In this document: positions 16,898 to 25,856 of the stretch, in pieces
Layout of the letters: the number at the start of each line of letters is the position of its first letter
Position numbering within the stretch: position 1 is the stretch's first letter
Made by a program: the position numbers and the translations under genes
Assembly (NCBI RefSeq): GCF_036499745.1
Contig: NZ_DASYDG010000010.1
Location: forward strand, 124,001 to 188,000
Reading direction: 5' to 3'
DNA: 64,000 bases
Source of the DNA: Pinirhizobacter sp036499745
GTDB taxonomy: Bacteria; Pseudomonadota; Gammaproteobacteria; Xanthomonadales; Rhodanobacteraceae
The notes under the pieces: generated by a model
Databases searched by the model: none
What the model saw: the letters and a program-made list of their open reading frames with translations, nothing else
Told to the model about the DNA's origin: nothing

Positions 16898-17619
16898 CAC
16901 CGTTGGGGCTTGTTGGCCTTGCCAGGCTGGTGGTGGACATTGCTTCGCGAATCGTCCACCAGCTTCAGCATCCCCTGGCGCGCGACTTCCGGCTGGCGCC
17001 GGCGGATCGCCTCATACACCTTGAAATGTTGCGGCAAGGCCAGCTTGAAATTGGCCGAGTTGCGCGCCGACATCACGAAATACGTGCCCAACGCGGTCTC
17101 GATCACCGAAAACAGCGACGTCAGCAATCCGTTGTTGGTGGCCCGCAACATCCTGTCGTGGAAGGCCAGGTCCGCGACTGCCCAGGCATCGAGGTCTTCG
17201 GCGGCGGCCATGGCGTCGTAGGCGTCCTTGATCGCGGTCAGCTGTTCGGGCGTGTGCCGGCGTGCAGCCGCCGCCGCCGCTGCCGGCTCGATGATCTCGC
17301 GCATCTCCACCAATTCCTCGATGAAGGTATCCGTGGGCATCGAGGCACAACGCCAGGCCAGCACATCGGCATCGAGCTGGTTCCAGTGGATCGCCTGGCG
17401 CACGCGGGTGCCCGTTTTCTGGCGTGACTCGATCAGGCCCTTGGCCGAGAGCACCTTCATCGCCTCGCGCAGCGCGGTGCGGCTGACGCTCATGCTTTCG
17501 GCCAGCAATTCCTCCCGGGGGAGGCTTTTGCCCGGCTCGAGTTCGCCGCTGACGATCATTTTCCCAAGCTCCTGGATCACCTGGTTGTGCAGGCTGCGCA
17601 CGACTATGGGTCTCACCAT
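16897..17619 (-). CDS. FadR-subfamily GntR transcriptional regulator of the galactoside cluster
   Basis: 240 residues. The N-terminal winged helix-turn-helix has the GntR signature (GELEPGKSLPREELLAESMSVSR, then TALREAMKVLSAKGLIESRQKTGTRV). The C-terminal all-helical FCD domain shows the Asp and His residues that bind a metal and ligand (DLAFHDRML, with later His in LPQHFKVYEAI). This resembles DgoR-type regulators that respond to sugar acids. A site TTGTAGTATAAATA lies 13 bases before its own start, so autorepression is likely. It is placed at the end of the galactosidase cluster facing inward, and its sites appear before the epimerase, transporter and galactosidase genes. Confidence 0.87.
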   Translation of the reverse strand: MVRPIVVRSLHNQVIQELGKMIVSGELEPGKSLPREELLAESMSVSRTALREAMKVLSAKGLIESRQKTGTRVRQAIHWNQLDADVLAWRCASMPTDTFIEELVEMREIIEPAAAAAAARRHTPEQLTAIKDAYDAMAAAEDLDAWAVADLAFHDRMLRATNNGLLTSLFSVIETALGTYFVMSARNSANFKLALPQHFKVYEAIRRRQPEVARQGMLKLVDDSRSNVHHQPGKANKPQR

Positions 17620-17631
17620 TCGCTATTTTCC

Positions 17632-17645
17632 TATTTATACTACAA
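17632..17645. promoter_or_regulatory. Putative autoregulatory GntR operator
   Basis: On the minus strand TTGTAGTATAAATA, ending 13 bases before the gntR start codon, so it overlaps the promoter or ribosome site. It is the fourth member of the motif set in this window. Confidence 0.55.
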
Positions 17646-17775
17646 ATCACTTATAGCAGGTTGGGTCCGAGGCGTCATCCACCCCGTGCCTTGTCCGCAC
17701 AGCCAATGCCCCGGCCGGCGGAGGCAAGGCTTCGTGTCGCATGTACTGAGACATGCGCCGTCTAGGATAAAAGGC

Positions 17776-18861
17776 ATGCCCGAGCCCTTGCCGACCACAC
17801 ATGTCCATAAAGGACGCGGCGCCGCCTCCAATCCGGAAGGACGCTTCGAACATACGCGCCACCAGGCCGAGGACGACGGCTGGATGCGCGACATCGAAGA
17901 GGTCCCGCGCCCTGCCACCGAAGTACGCGAAGAGCGCGCCCGTAGCGTCATCAGCCACAACGATTCCCCCGATGTTGGATTCGACCAGGCAATCAATCCC
18001 TACCGCGGCTGCGAGCACGGCTGCATCTATTGTTATGCACGCCCCTCTCACGCCTACCTCAACCTGTCGCCTGGCCTGGACTTCGAAACGAAGCTATACG
18101 CCAAAACCAACCTTGCCGATTCCCTGCGGACGGAATTATCGAAGCGATCCTATGTTTGTTCGCCGATCAACATCGGCAGCAACACCGATGTATACCAGCC
18201 CATTGAAAAGCGTTGGCGGCTCACACGCGCGGCGCTTGAGCTACTGGCCGAATGCCATCACCCGTGCACGATCGTCACCAAGAACGCCCTGGTGGAACGC
18301 GATATCGACATCCTGGCGCCGATGGCACGACAGAACCTGGTGCATGTATTCGTGTCGGTAAACTCCCTGGACAACAGGCTGGCAGCGCGTCTGGAACCAC
18401 GCGCCAGCGCACCGCACCGCCGGATCGAAGCCATCCGCACGCTCAGGCAAGCCGGCATTCCCACCGGCGTACTGGTAGCACCCATCATCCCTGCCCTCAA
18501 CGAACGCGACATGGAAGCCATCCTGGAACAAGCCGCTGACGCCGGGGCCACCAGCGCCAATTACACGGTGGTTCGCCTGCCACACGAGTTGAAGGTCCTG
18601 TTCCGCGAATGGCTGACCGTGCATGTCCCCGACCGCGCCGCCCACGTCATGAGCCTGATCCAGCAGATGAACGACGGCAAGGATTACGACTCGAATTTCC
18701 GCACCCGCATGCGTGGGCAAGGCGTATTCGCCCAGCTGCTGCGAAAGCGTTTTGAGGTAGCGGCGCGTAAGCACGGCCTGGCCAGGGCGTGGACGCAGGA
18801 ACTGGATACCTCCCAGTTCATGCCACCGCGAGTGGCATCGCCGCAGGGTGACCTGTTCTAG
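17776..18861 (+). CDS. PA0069-family radical SAM protein
   Basis: 361 residues from the ATG at 17776. The radical-SAM cluster motif is C-x3-C-x2-C in GCEHGCIYCYARP, followed by YLNLSPGLDFETKLYAK. The SPINIGSNTDVYQPIEK and TIVTKNALVERD segments are typical of the PA0069/SplB-like group. The protein is predicted to bind a 4Fe-4S cluster and cleave S-adenosylmethionine; the physiological substrate of this family is unknown. It starts about 130 bases beyond the divergent gntR promoter and looks like a single-gene unit. Confidence 0.88.
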   Translation: MPEPLPTTHVHKGRGAASNPEGRFEHTRHQAEDDGWMRDIEEVPRPATEVREERARSVISHNDSPDVGFDQAINPYRGCEHGCIYCYARPSHAYLNLSPGLDFETKLYAKTNLADSLRTELSKRSYVCSPINIGSNTDVYQPIEKRWRLTRAALELLAECHHPCTIVTKNALVERDIDILAPMARQNLVHVFVSVNSLDNRLAARLEPRASAPHRRIEAIRTLRQAGIPTGVLVAPIIPALNERDMEAILEQAADAGATSANYTVVRLPHELKVLFREWLTVHVPDRAAHVMSLIQQMNDGKDYDSNFRTRMRGQGVFAQLLRKRFEVAARKHGLARAWTQELDTSQFMPPRVASPQGDLF

Positions 18862-18868
18862 TCATGCC

Positions 18869-19903
18869 TCACGAACTGGCGATCCCCTCAAAAGGAAAGG
18901 ATTCGTTTCGCCCGAACCTTGAGAAGCGCCTGCGGTAATCGGAAGGCGTCAGGCCGATGAACTTGCGGAACACACGCCGAAAACGCCCGGGATCGTCGTA
19001 GCCGATGGTTGATGCAATTTCATCAATCCGCCTTTGCGAGAATTCCAGCATCTCCCGGGCCCGCGTGATCCTGAGCCGCTGCTGGTATTCACTGGGCTTC
19101 ATACCCGTGGCCCTGACGAAACGACGCAGGAACGTCCTTGGTTCCAGGCAAGCGTATCTGGCAATATCCGAGACGCTAACAGGACATTCGCGCCTGGCCC
19201 AAAGCCATTGCTGCGCCTTAAGGATGGCCGTATCGCCATGCTTCGTTCTGGGATCAAATTCGCTGTAGTACCTCTGCTCACGACCTGGCGGATCAACAAG
19301 CATGTAGCGTGCTGTCTCAAGCATGATCGTCGGGCCAAGAAATCTTTCGGTAAGCCGGAGACCCAGATCCGCCCACGCCAGCACCCCACCGGCAGTAACA
19401 ATATCGCCGTAGTCGATCACCATATGATCGCTTTCCATGAGGACATCGGGAAAGCGGACGCTAAAGTCATCGGCGAACGCCCAGTGTGTCGTCGCTTGCC
19501 TTCCGGCAAGAAGACCGGTCTCGGCCAGTAAGAAGACACCACCGCAAACTGCAGCAATAACCACACCATCGGCGTGATGCCGGCGCAGCCATGGGATGAG
19601 CGGGCTGGCACCCAATGCCTGCTGGGTGGCGCGGGCGTTACCCGGAATGATCAGTACCGCGGGTTTGTGCGGCGAACCGGGCGAACTGTCGCTGGTACAC
19701 AGCACGTCGGTATCGCCATCGTTCAATCGCCAATGGGTAATGCGGACCGGTGCCCGTGCCCGGCTGCTCTGCCGCTTCGCCGCGAGCTCGCTGGCATAGG
19801 TAAAGAGATCGGTGAGACCGTGGATTCCTGCGAACGAGGTACCGGTGTCGCAAACCAGGCCCACCTCGATGTGGGGCAACGAATCTGACGCCGATTTCGC
19901 CAT
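18869..19903 (-). CDS. GlxA-type AraC-family transcriptional regulator
   Basis: 344 residues with a DJ-1/PfpI-like N-terminal domain (about 12-200; nucleophile-elbow-like AAVCGGVFLLAETGLL and the GGVLAWADLGLRL segment) and a C-terminal AraC helix-turn-helix domain (about 225-325; RTFLRRFVRATGMKPSEYQQ and the second helix-turn-helix GYDDPGRFRRVFRKFIGLTP). In typical AraC proteins the latter reads GYxDxxxFxRxFKRxxGxxP. It diverges from an alpha/beta hydrolase gene across 182 bases and probably regulates it. It converges almost head-on with the radical-SAM gene (7 bases apart). Confidence 0.87.
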   Translation of the reverse strand: MAKSASDSLPHIEVGLVCDTGTSFAGIHGLTDLFTYASELAAKRQSSRARAPVRITHWRLNDGDTDVLCTSDSSPGSPHKPAVLIIPGNARATQQALGASPLIPWLRRHHADGVVIAAVCGGVFLLAETGLLAGRQATTHWAFADDFSVRFPDVLMESDHMVIDYGDIVTAGGVLAWADLGLRLTERFLGPTIMLETARYMLVDPPGREQRYYSEFDPRTKHGDTAILKAQQWLWARRECPVSVSDIARYACLEPRTFLRRFVRATGMKPSEYQQRLRITRAREMLEFSQRRIDEIASTIGYDDPGRFRRVFRKFIGLTPSDYRRRFSRFGRNESFPFEGIASS

Positions 19904-20085
19904 GGTTTTTGTCCGATTCGTGCGTTGTGACGGAGCTAGCGCTGTCGCTAGTCTCGTCAGACCGGTCAGCTTGAGTCTACCTCAGCGCCGGCCGCACTGA
20001 CGGCGGAACAAGGCCGCGGCCACGCCGCTCTCCGCCGTGCCTGGCGGGCCGTTCCGGCCTCACCAACTCAACCTAAGGGAACGAC

Positions 20086-20943
20086 ATGACCGAGCAGCGA
20101 GCAAAGACCACAGGCAAGGGCAGCTCCTATCTGACCACCCGGGATGGCACTGAGATCTTCTTCAAGGACTGGGGAACGGGACAACCGCTGTTCTTCCACC
20201 ACGGTTGGCCGCTGAGCGCGGACGACTGGGATGCGCAGATGATGTTCTTCCTGGATAAGGGCTATCGAGTCATCGCCCACGACCGCCGTGGACACGGGCG
20301 CTCGACCCAGACCGACATCGGCCACGATATGGACACCTATGCCGCCGACGTTGCGGAAATTGTCGCCGCCCTTGACCTGAAAGACGCCATCCACATCGGT
20401 CATTCGACGGGCGGCGGCGAGGTGACGCGCTACGTTGCCCGGCATGGCAAGGGCCGCGTGGCGAAGGCGGTCCTGATCAGTGCCATCCCGCCATTATTTA
20501 TGCAGACCGAGAAAAATCCCGACGGCGTGCCGAAATCGGTCGTCGACGGTATTCGCGACGGCACCGCCAACCACCGCTCACAGTTTTACAAAGACATCAC
20601 CATGCCGTTTTACGGGTTCAATCGTCCAGGCGCCGTGGTCTCGGAAGGCATCAGGGAGAACTGGTGGCGCCAGGGCATGATGGGCAGTATCAAGGCCCAG
20701 TATGAGTGCGTGAGGGTTCTTTCGGAAACGGACTTCCATGACGACCTTAAGATCATCGATGTCCCTGTATTGGTCATGCACGGAGAGGACGACCAGATCT
20801 GTCCCTTCCCCACGACGGGAGCAAGATCGGTAAAACTCTTGAAACACGGGAAGCTCAAGTCATATCCAGGGCTGCCCCACGGCATGCCCACGACACACGC
20901 GGAGCTCATAAACGCCGACCTGCTTGCATTCTTCAGGAGCTGA
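20086..20943 (+). CDS. Alpha/beta hydrolase, non-haem chloroperoxidase/arylesterase type
   Basis: 285 residues, with an AAGGGAAC ribosome site. Motifs of the cofactor-free haloperoxidase (EstF/Cpo) group are present: FFHHGWPLSADDWD, HDRRGHGRS, the nucleophile elbow GHSTGGGE (Ser107), HGEDDQICPF for the acid, and GLPHGMPTTH for the His. No signal peptide, so cytoplasmic. In vivo these enzymes usually act as esterases or perhydrolases. It is divergent from the GlxA-type regulator. Confidence 0.87.
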   Translation: MTEQRAKTTGKGSSYLTTRDGTEIFFKDWGTGQPLFFHHGWPLSADDWDAQMMFFLDKGYRVIAHDRRGHGRSTQTDIGHDMDTYAADVAEIVAALDLKDAIHIGHSTGGGEVTRYVARHGKGRVAKAVLISAIPPLFMQTEKNPDGVPKSVVDGIRDGTANHRSQFYKDITMPFYGFNRPGAVVSEGIRENWWRQGMMGSIKAQYECVRVLSETDFHDDLKIIDVPVLVMHGEDDQICPFPTTGARSVKLLKHGKLKSYPGLPHGMPTTHAELINADLLAFFRS

Positions 20944-20964
20944 CAAGGCAATTTTCATGGGCGT

Positions 20965-22155
20965 CTAGCCGTACGACACCTGGCCGACGCGTGCTGCCTG
21001 CACGCGTCGGTACCCAGCCACGGCGCCCCAGCTAAGCAGTACCGCCCCGACAAATACCAGCACGGCCTTCACCGCGCCCGGCCATGCCAGCCCGAGCAAG
21101 GCAAACTGCAACCATGTGACGAACGGATAGTGCAGCAGATAGATGCCGAACGCGTCGCGGCTGAGCGCATCCAATACCGGAACCGGCCGCGTGGCAAAGC
21201 GCAGGAAGATGGCCAGTGCCGCGAACGATGAGACCAAACCTGAAACCACGAAAGCCACGTCGGTAAAGACCACCAGCCCACGCGAAGGATGTGGGTTTGA
21301 AACCACAGTCACAAAAGTCACTACCAGCGCCATGTATGCCAGGGGGGTCACTGCCGCCCAACCGATCCACCGCCGCGCCAGGCGGCCGCCTTCGGCGAGC
21401 ATTCCATGTGCTACGCCAGTGGCACCCAGGACGATTCCCACGCCGAAATAGCAGGCATACAGAAGCACACGCGAGCTCTGCACGAAGAACGGCCCGGCAT
21501 GCGCCCATTGGAACGGATCGACCATCAGGGCCAGGGCAAGGTACGCGATCGATGCCGGCACCAGGAACACACCGAAGAAGGCCAGGGGTGCACGCGATGA
21601 CAACCACCGGCCGATGGCGTCAGGACTGTTGGGAGCAAGGCGATACACCAGCGCCGCGATCGCATCGAAAGCCAGCAGCACCCAAAGGAACCACGCAGGT
21701 CCCGCCGGCCATGCTCCCAGCCCAAGCCATGCATGGATAAACCCCGCCACACCCGCCCCGCCGCCTTGCAGGTAGGCCGGGTAGTACGCCAACGGCGCCA
21801 CCAGCGCGGCGGCCCAGAGGAATGGCACACCCAGCCGCAGCAAGCGGCTTCGCACATACGGTACCGCCCCTTTCCGCCTCAACGAAGGCCAGGTAAACAA
21901 TCCCGACAACAGGAACATCAACGCCATGAAGAAGGCATCGTTGAAGCCTACAAAGAGATCCACGCCAGCGAAGCGATGCGCGTCGACCACGGGAAAGGCC
22001 GTCCACAACCAGCTTGATGCATCCATCGCCGTGGGCGCCGGCGCATAGGGGTGATAGGCCAGTACCGCATGATGGGCCACCACCAGAAGCGTAATGAAGG
22101 CGCGCAGGTACCCTGGCGCCGTGAAACGCGGCGCGGTATTGCCAGTAACGGACAT
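20965..22155 (-). CDS. Acyltransferase family 3 membrane protein
   Basis: 396 residues from the ATG at 22155, one base after the stop of the upstream sigma-factor gene, with a GGGGAAC site inside that gene. About ten membrane helices. The N-terminus has the Acyl_transf_3 signatures YLRAFITLLVVAHHAVLAY (helix 1 with catalytic His) and FVGFNDAFFMALMFLLSGLF. These proteins O-acylate polysaccharides, peptidoglycan or antibiotics; the substrate is unknown. The tight junction with the ECF sigma gene implies co-expression. Confidence 0.85.
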   Translation of the reverse strand: MSVTGNTAPRFTAPGYLRAFITLLVVAHHAVLAYHPYAPAPTAMDASSWLWTAFPVVDAHRFAGVDLFVGFNDAFFMALMFLLSGLFTWPSLRRKGAVPYVRSRLLRLGVPFLWAAALVAPLAYYPAYLQGGGAGVAGFIHAWLGLGAWPAGPAWFLWVLLAFDAIAALVYRLAPNSPDAIGRWLSSRAPLAFFGVFLVPASIAYLALALMVDPFQWAHAGPFFVQSSRVLLYACYFGVGIVLGATGVAHGMLAEGGRLARRWIGWAAVTPLAYMALVVTFVTVVSNPHPSRGLVVFTDVAFVVSGLVSSFAALAIFLRFATRPVPVLDALSRDAFGIYLLHYPFVTWLQFALLGLAWPGAVKAVLVFVGAVLLSWGAVAGYRRVQAARVGQVSYG

Positions 22156-22156
22156 G

Positions 22157-23788
22157 TCAGTTCCCCGTGGGTGGTTTTGAAGTGCGCCGGCGACGCCGCA
22201 GCAGGGCGGCGTAGGCCAGTGAGGGCAGCACGACAAGCGCTGCCGTCAATGCAAGCAGTCCATTGAAAGCCGCCTGTGCATGATGTCGAAGCATGAAAGC
22301 GCCTGCCTGCAGATCATTGGCGTGCCAGGCGACAGCATGGTCGCCCCAGGCATAGTCGTGGGCCACGGCGATCGCGCCGGCGGCGGCGGTCCAGCCCACG
22401 GCGTAAGCGCCCATGGCGAACTTGCCGATGGCCATCGCGCCGAATCCGAGCACCCCGACGCCGAGCGTGCCGGCGGCAACCGCTCCCACGGCCACCGAGC
22501 CCACCGATACCAATCCCACCGATACGGCACCCACGCTGATGCCGCCTACCGACACCGCACCGAAAGCGAACAGCACGCCGAAGGCGCGGTCACCGGCTGC
22601 GATCCAGCCGCGAGCCCAACCGCCATCGACCGGCGGCGTACCAAACTGGATATGCACCAGCGGCAGCCCGAGCAATGTCCAGGCGCTGCGGTATTCACCG
22701 AAGGCGGCGGCCTTGCCGGCCTCGGGCAGGAAGCTCTGCGGATGCGCCCGTTGTTCGGCAGCGCGAAGCACGCGCAGTTCCCGGCCAAAGCGCAACACGA
22801 CGAAGCAAAGCCAGACGGCAAACAGCAGCGGAAGACCTATGCCAGATAGTGCGAACAACATCGGGTGCTGCAACCAGAAACCACCGGCAAACGTAAAGGC
22901 CAGCAGCAACGGGATGAAAACCAGCAAGCCCGCGACAATCACGCGCAACTGGCCCCACACCCTTGAGCGCTCACGAGGCGTCACTGCCGCATCCAGGCTC
23001 GCACGCACGCCAAAGTAAGCGCCCACGGTGCCGACGACGGGACCGACCAGCAACTGCAACGCCGATGCCATGCCCATGGACTTGGCTATGGCGCCAGCCT
23101 TTGCCGCCGTCGTGGACATCCCGGCCGCCGCGGCTGCGGGACCGATCGGTAGGGCTGCGATTACCGCGCGGGTGAAATCCGCCTTGGGTACGCTGCGGGC
23201 AAGCGCTCCTTCGACAAAACCCGTGATGTGTCCATGCAGCAGTTTGCGACCGCGGGACAACCGCTGCCTGGCAGTATCCAGGCTGATGTCGAGCGCCTCA
23301 GCCACCGCTTCGACGGATTGATGCTCCCGGTAATACAGCACCAGGGGCTCGCGATAAATCGGCGGGATCTCCCCGATGGCGCGCCATAACAAGGTCTGCT
23401 CTTCGTCGCTGATCGCGCTGTCCACCGGCAAGGGGCCCGCGTCGATGGCCTGGGCTGCTTCATCCAGTGCCGACGCCGCATGCGCAGGTTCGCGGCCTGC
23501 CTGCCGCAGGCTGCCGTGCGCCACGTTGCGCGCGATGCCGCACAGCCATCCGCGAAGGCGTTCGGGTTCACGCAGTTCGCGCAGGCTCCGCCACGCCGCC
23601 AGGAAAGTTTCCTGGGCGAGGTCTTCGCTCTGGCTGATATTCCCGGTGGCGCTATAGCCGATGGAGCACACCAGCGACTGGTACCGGGAGACGATGCGGG
23701 CAAAGGCCGCGTGGCTACCGGCGATGCTCTGGGCAACCAGGTCGGCGTCGTCGGTGGCGATTGGGTTCGATGGCGCGATCATGGTCAT
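22157..23788 (-). CDS. ECF sigma factor fused to a C-terminal multi-pass membrane domain
   Basis: 543 residues, about three times a normal ECF sigma factor. Residues 17-100 are sigma region 2 (SEDLAQETFLAAWRSL, LRGWLCGIARNVA) and 128-187 region 4 (IPPIYREPLVLYY, SLDTARQRLSRGRKLL). From about 205 the protein becomes a membrane domain with helices near 246-262, 283-302, 309-333 and 509-530. Between them residues 410-465 carry glycine at every fifth position in pentads such as AVSVG and SVAVG. It ends in a basic RRRRR stretch. A membrane domain may act as a built-in anti-sigma or sensor module. No separate anti-sigma gene is adjacent; the acyltransferase follows immediately. Confidence 0.82.
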   Translation of the reverse strand: MTMIAPSNPIATDDADLVAQSIAGSHAAFARIVSRYQSLVCSIGYSATGNISQSEDLAQETFLAAWRSLRELREPERLRGWLCGIARNVAHGSLRQAGREPAHAASALDEAAQAIDAGPLPVDSAISDEEQTLLWRAIGEIPPIYREPLVLYYREHQSVEAVAEALDISLDTARQRLSRGRKLLHGHITGFVEGALARSVPKADFTRAVIAALPIGPAAAAAGMSTTAAKAGAIAKSMGMASALQLLVGPVVGTVGAYFGVRASLDAAVTPRERSRVWGQLRVIVAGLLVFIPLLLAFTFAGGFWLQHPMLFALSGIGLPLLFAVWLCFVVLRFGRELRVLRAAEQRAHPQSFLPEAGKAAAFGEYRSAWTLLGLPLVHIQFGTPPVDGGWARGWIAAGDRAFGVLFAFGAVSVGGISVGAVSVGLVSVGSVAVGAVAAGTLGVGVLGFGAMAIGKFAMGAYAVGWTAAAGAIAVAHDYAWGDHAVAWHANDLQAGAFMLRHHAQAAFNGLLALTAALVVLPSLAYAALLRRRRRTSKPPTGN

Positions 23789-23885
23789 GGCAAGACATAA
23801 GTGGCTGCCGGGCGGAAAAGGTGACAGGCCGCCACCTCATTCCCATGCCCACGATTTTCCTGCCTTTGCCCCCCCTTGCCCCTTG

Positions 23886-24263
23886 TTAGGCGTATTGAGC
23901 CTCGCCGTTGCCGAAGGACCAGTTTTCCTTCTTCACTTCCACCAGGTTGATCAGCACATCCTGCTTGCGCACGCCGGTCGAGGTGTGGATGCCGTCGGCG
24001 ATGCCCTGGTAGAGCTTTTTCTTAAGCTCCACCGTGCGTCCTTCGTTCATGGTGATCTGCACCAGGATGAAATCATCCGTCCGGTCGATGCCCAGGTACG
24101 TACGGTCGAATACCAGGTGGGCTGGATCATGTTCGGTGATCACCTGGAAGCGGTCGTTCTGCGGTACGCCGATGGCGAGCATGGCGTCGTAGACGGCCTG
24201 GCCAATGGCCTTGACGTGTTCGGGGGACTTGCCGCGGGCAAGTTCGATGCGGGCGATGGGCAT
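23886..24263 (-). CDS. Tautomerase-family protein
   Basis: 125 residues beginning MPIARIEL; removal of the initiator Met would expose the catalytic Pro1 of the 4-oxalocrotonate tautomerase superfamily. The layout (GKSPEHVKAIGQAVYDAM helix, then a second beta-alpha unit with ILVQITMNEGRTVELKKKLYQGIADGI) is that of the longer DUF1904/tautomerase_2-like members. A GGAG site lies 6 bases before the ATG. The gene stands between the ECF sigma gene and a small exported protein, apparently on its own. Substrate unknown. Confidence 0.8.
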   Translation of the reverse strand: MPIARIELARGKSPEHVKAIGQAVYDAMLAIGVPQNDRFQVITEHDPAHLVFDRTYLGIDRTDDFILVQITMNEGRTVELKKKLYQGIADGIHTSTGVRKQDVLINLVEVKKENWSFGNGEAQYA

Positions 24264-24309
24264 GCGGGACTCCAGTTACAGGTGGGAATAATCAGTTAAG
24301 GCGCCACGG

Positions 24310-24786
24310 TCATGAGCGGCAGGCGTCGGACTGCGTCGGGAACTGCCCGATGCACCAGTTCACCCACGTGCGCTTCACCTGGGCACGCTGGCCCGGATCC
24401 ACCGTGTGCAGGTTACGACTGCCGATGGCAGGTCCCTGGGGAGCGACTTCGCGCAGCAATACGATCACCGCGTCGTGCACCGTCCAGGGCTCGAATTGAC
24501 GGTCGTGGACATGGCCCGGCCGGTTGGGCAGGATGATCGATCGCTCGGCCAGAGGCCGGCCGTCACCCAGGTGCGGCACGAGGGCCGGCACCGCGGCCCT
24601 GCCCATGCCAACCAGGACTTCGACAGCATGGGCCTGGGCCTTTGAATCCTTCGTGGTGTCATCGATGAGCCGGGACACGGTGGCCGCGTCTGGCGATGGC
24701 CCCGGAGCGTCCCTTCCATGCACGGCCAGGGCCGGCAGGGCAGCCAGGGCCAACGCCATCGCAGCAGCCAGCGGCATCGTTTTCAT
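24310..24786 (-). CDS. Exported protein with HEAT-like repeat, function unknown
   Basis: 158 residues with a signal peptide (MKTMPLAAAMALALAALPALA). The mature part contains one HEAT/armadillo-like unit (AVEVLVGMGRAAVPALVPHLGD) and a second helical segment with two Cys near the C-terminus (WCIGQ and DACRS) that could form a disulfide in the periplasm. The frame is open further upstream, but the signal peptide fixes the start at 24786. I do not recognise a specific family. Confidence 0.6.
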   Translation of the reverse strand: MKTMPLAAAMALALAALPALAVHGRDAPGPSPDAATVSRLIDDTTKDSKAQAHAVEVLVGMGRAAVPALVPHLGDGRPLAERSIILPNRPGHVHDRQFEPWTVHDAVIVLLREVAPQGPAIGSRNLHTVDPGQRAQVKRTWVNWCIGQFPTQSDACRS

Positions 24787-24898
24787 GACCTGCAAGATTA
24801 CCACCATCAGGTGTGACCGGCGGCCGAGACGAAGACTGGGCGATTGGGCTAGCATTTGCCCAGCCGTGCACGTGCCGGCAGGGGGTAACCGTTTGGCG

Positions 24899-25513
24899 AT
24901 GAAACGATTCCTGGCATCCTTCGTCGCCCGGCGTGGCATCGGCGAGGCCGCCAACGCGGCTTGCCGAGTGCCGACCATCGCAGCGGACGAGCTTCCCATC
25001 GAACCCGTTTCGCATCCGCCCTCGGACAACGACGTGCTGATGCACGAGCACGAGTGGGCCCAGTTCGAACTGCTTCCCTCCACCCGGCTCCCCGAGATCC
25101 GCCGGCACCTTGCCGCCGTGCGTGTTGCGGCGGGCATGAACGAGGTGGACGGTGGATGGATCACACCGCACCCGCGGCGGTTGCAGCGGGGCGTAGTGCT
25201 GGCAGGCCCCGAGCCACTGCGCTTGCTGGAAAAGACCCTGAAACTATCTGCTGGTGTCGCGCCCACCCTGTTCGCCCAGCGTGGCGTGGCCGGACGCCTG
25301 AAGGGAGGTTTCAGTTTCCCGCTGCACCAACATGTCACGCTTTATGGCTACGTCACCGCGCATCACGTTCCGGTGCTGGGATTGCTCCCTGGCGAATCGG
25401 CCGACGATGCCGCGTTGTCCATTGCACTTGCCCGGCTACCGCAGGCATGGGGCCTGGTGCTGGTGGACTGGTGCGCGCAACGCGTGCTCGGTCGCGACGG
25501 CCTGGTGCTGTAA
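24899..25513 (+). CDS. Conserved-looking protein of unknown function
   Basis: 204 residues from the ATG at 24899, with AGGGGGTAA about 12 bases upstream. No signal peptide or membrane helix is clear. The sequence has ordered alternation of charged helices (LPEIRRHLAAVRVAAG, EPLRLLEKTLKL) and strands (WGLVLVDWCAQRVL), which argues for a folded soluble protein. No motif allowed me to assign a family. It is divergent from the HEAT-like protein and precedes the amyloid-like operon by 343 bases. Confidence 0.6.
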   Translation: MKRFLASFVARRGIGEAANAACRVPTIAADELPIEPVSHPPSDNDVLMHEHEWAQFELLPSTRLPEIRRHLAAVRVAAGMNEVDGGWITPHPRRLQRGVVLAGPEPLRLLEKTLKLSAGVAPTLFAQRGVAGRLKGGFSFPLHQHVTLYGYVTAHHVPVLGLLPGESADDAALSIALARLPQAWGLVLVDWCAQRVLGRDGLVL

Positions 25514-25856
25514 CACATCTGATACACCCTTCGCAGGTGCTTTCACACAAAGGGCCGCAGCTGGCGTGCGAGTCGAATCAGCGCACGTGAAATTCTCGTG
25601 GACGCGTGAGCCGCATTCCCCCGACCTGTAACAGAGGTGAGTCGGTTCGATGATGACGGCGTGGTGGGGATGCGTCGCGCCCTACGTCGGGAGCATCCAT
25701 AGTTTATTGAAAAATAAGCACTTATAAGAACCATTCGGGCCTCCTCCGGGCCCGGGCACGGTTGTTGCTCCTGTTGCTTCCGTCAGCGGTTGCCTTGCAT
25801 CGGTGACCGTCGAGAACAGGGGGTTCGCATCCGCTACATTCTCCGGAGGTTTCATC
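25514..25856 (+). promoter_or_regulatory. Leader region of the Fap-like operon with candidate promoter
   Basis: No gene is seen in these 343 bases. An AT-rich patch at 25696-25730 offers TAGTTT (25700-25705), a 17-base spacer and TATAAG (25723-25728), a plausible sigma-70-type promoter. A short stem GGGCC/GGCCC follows near 25738-25755. The implied 5' leader of about 125 bases ends with a strong CCGGAGG ribosome site before the ATG at 25857. No sigma-54 GG-N10-GC element was noticed. Confidence 0.4.
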
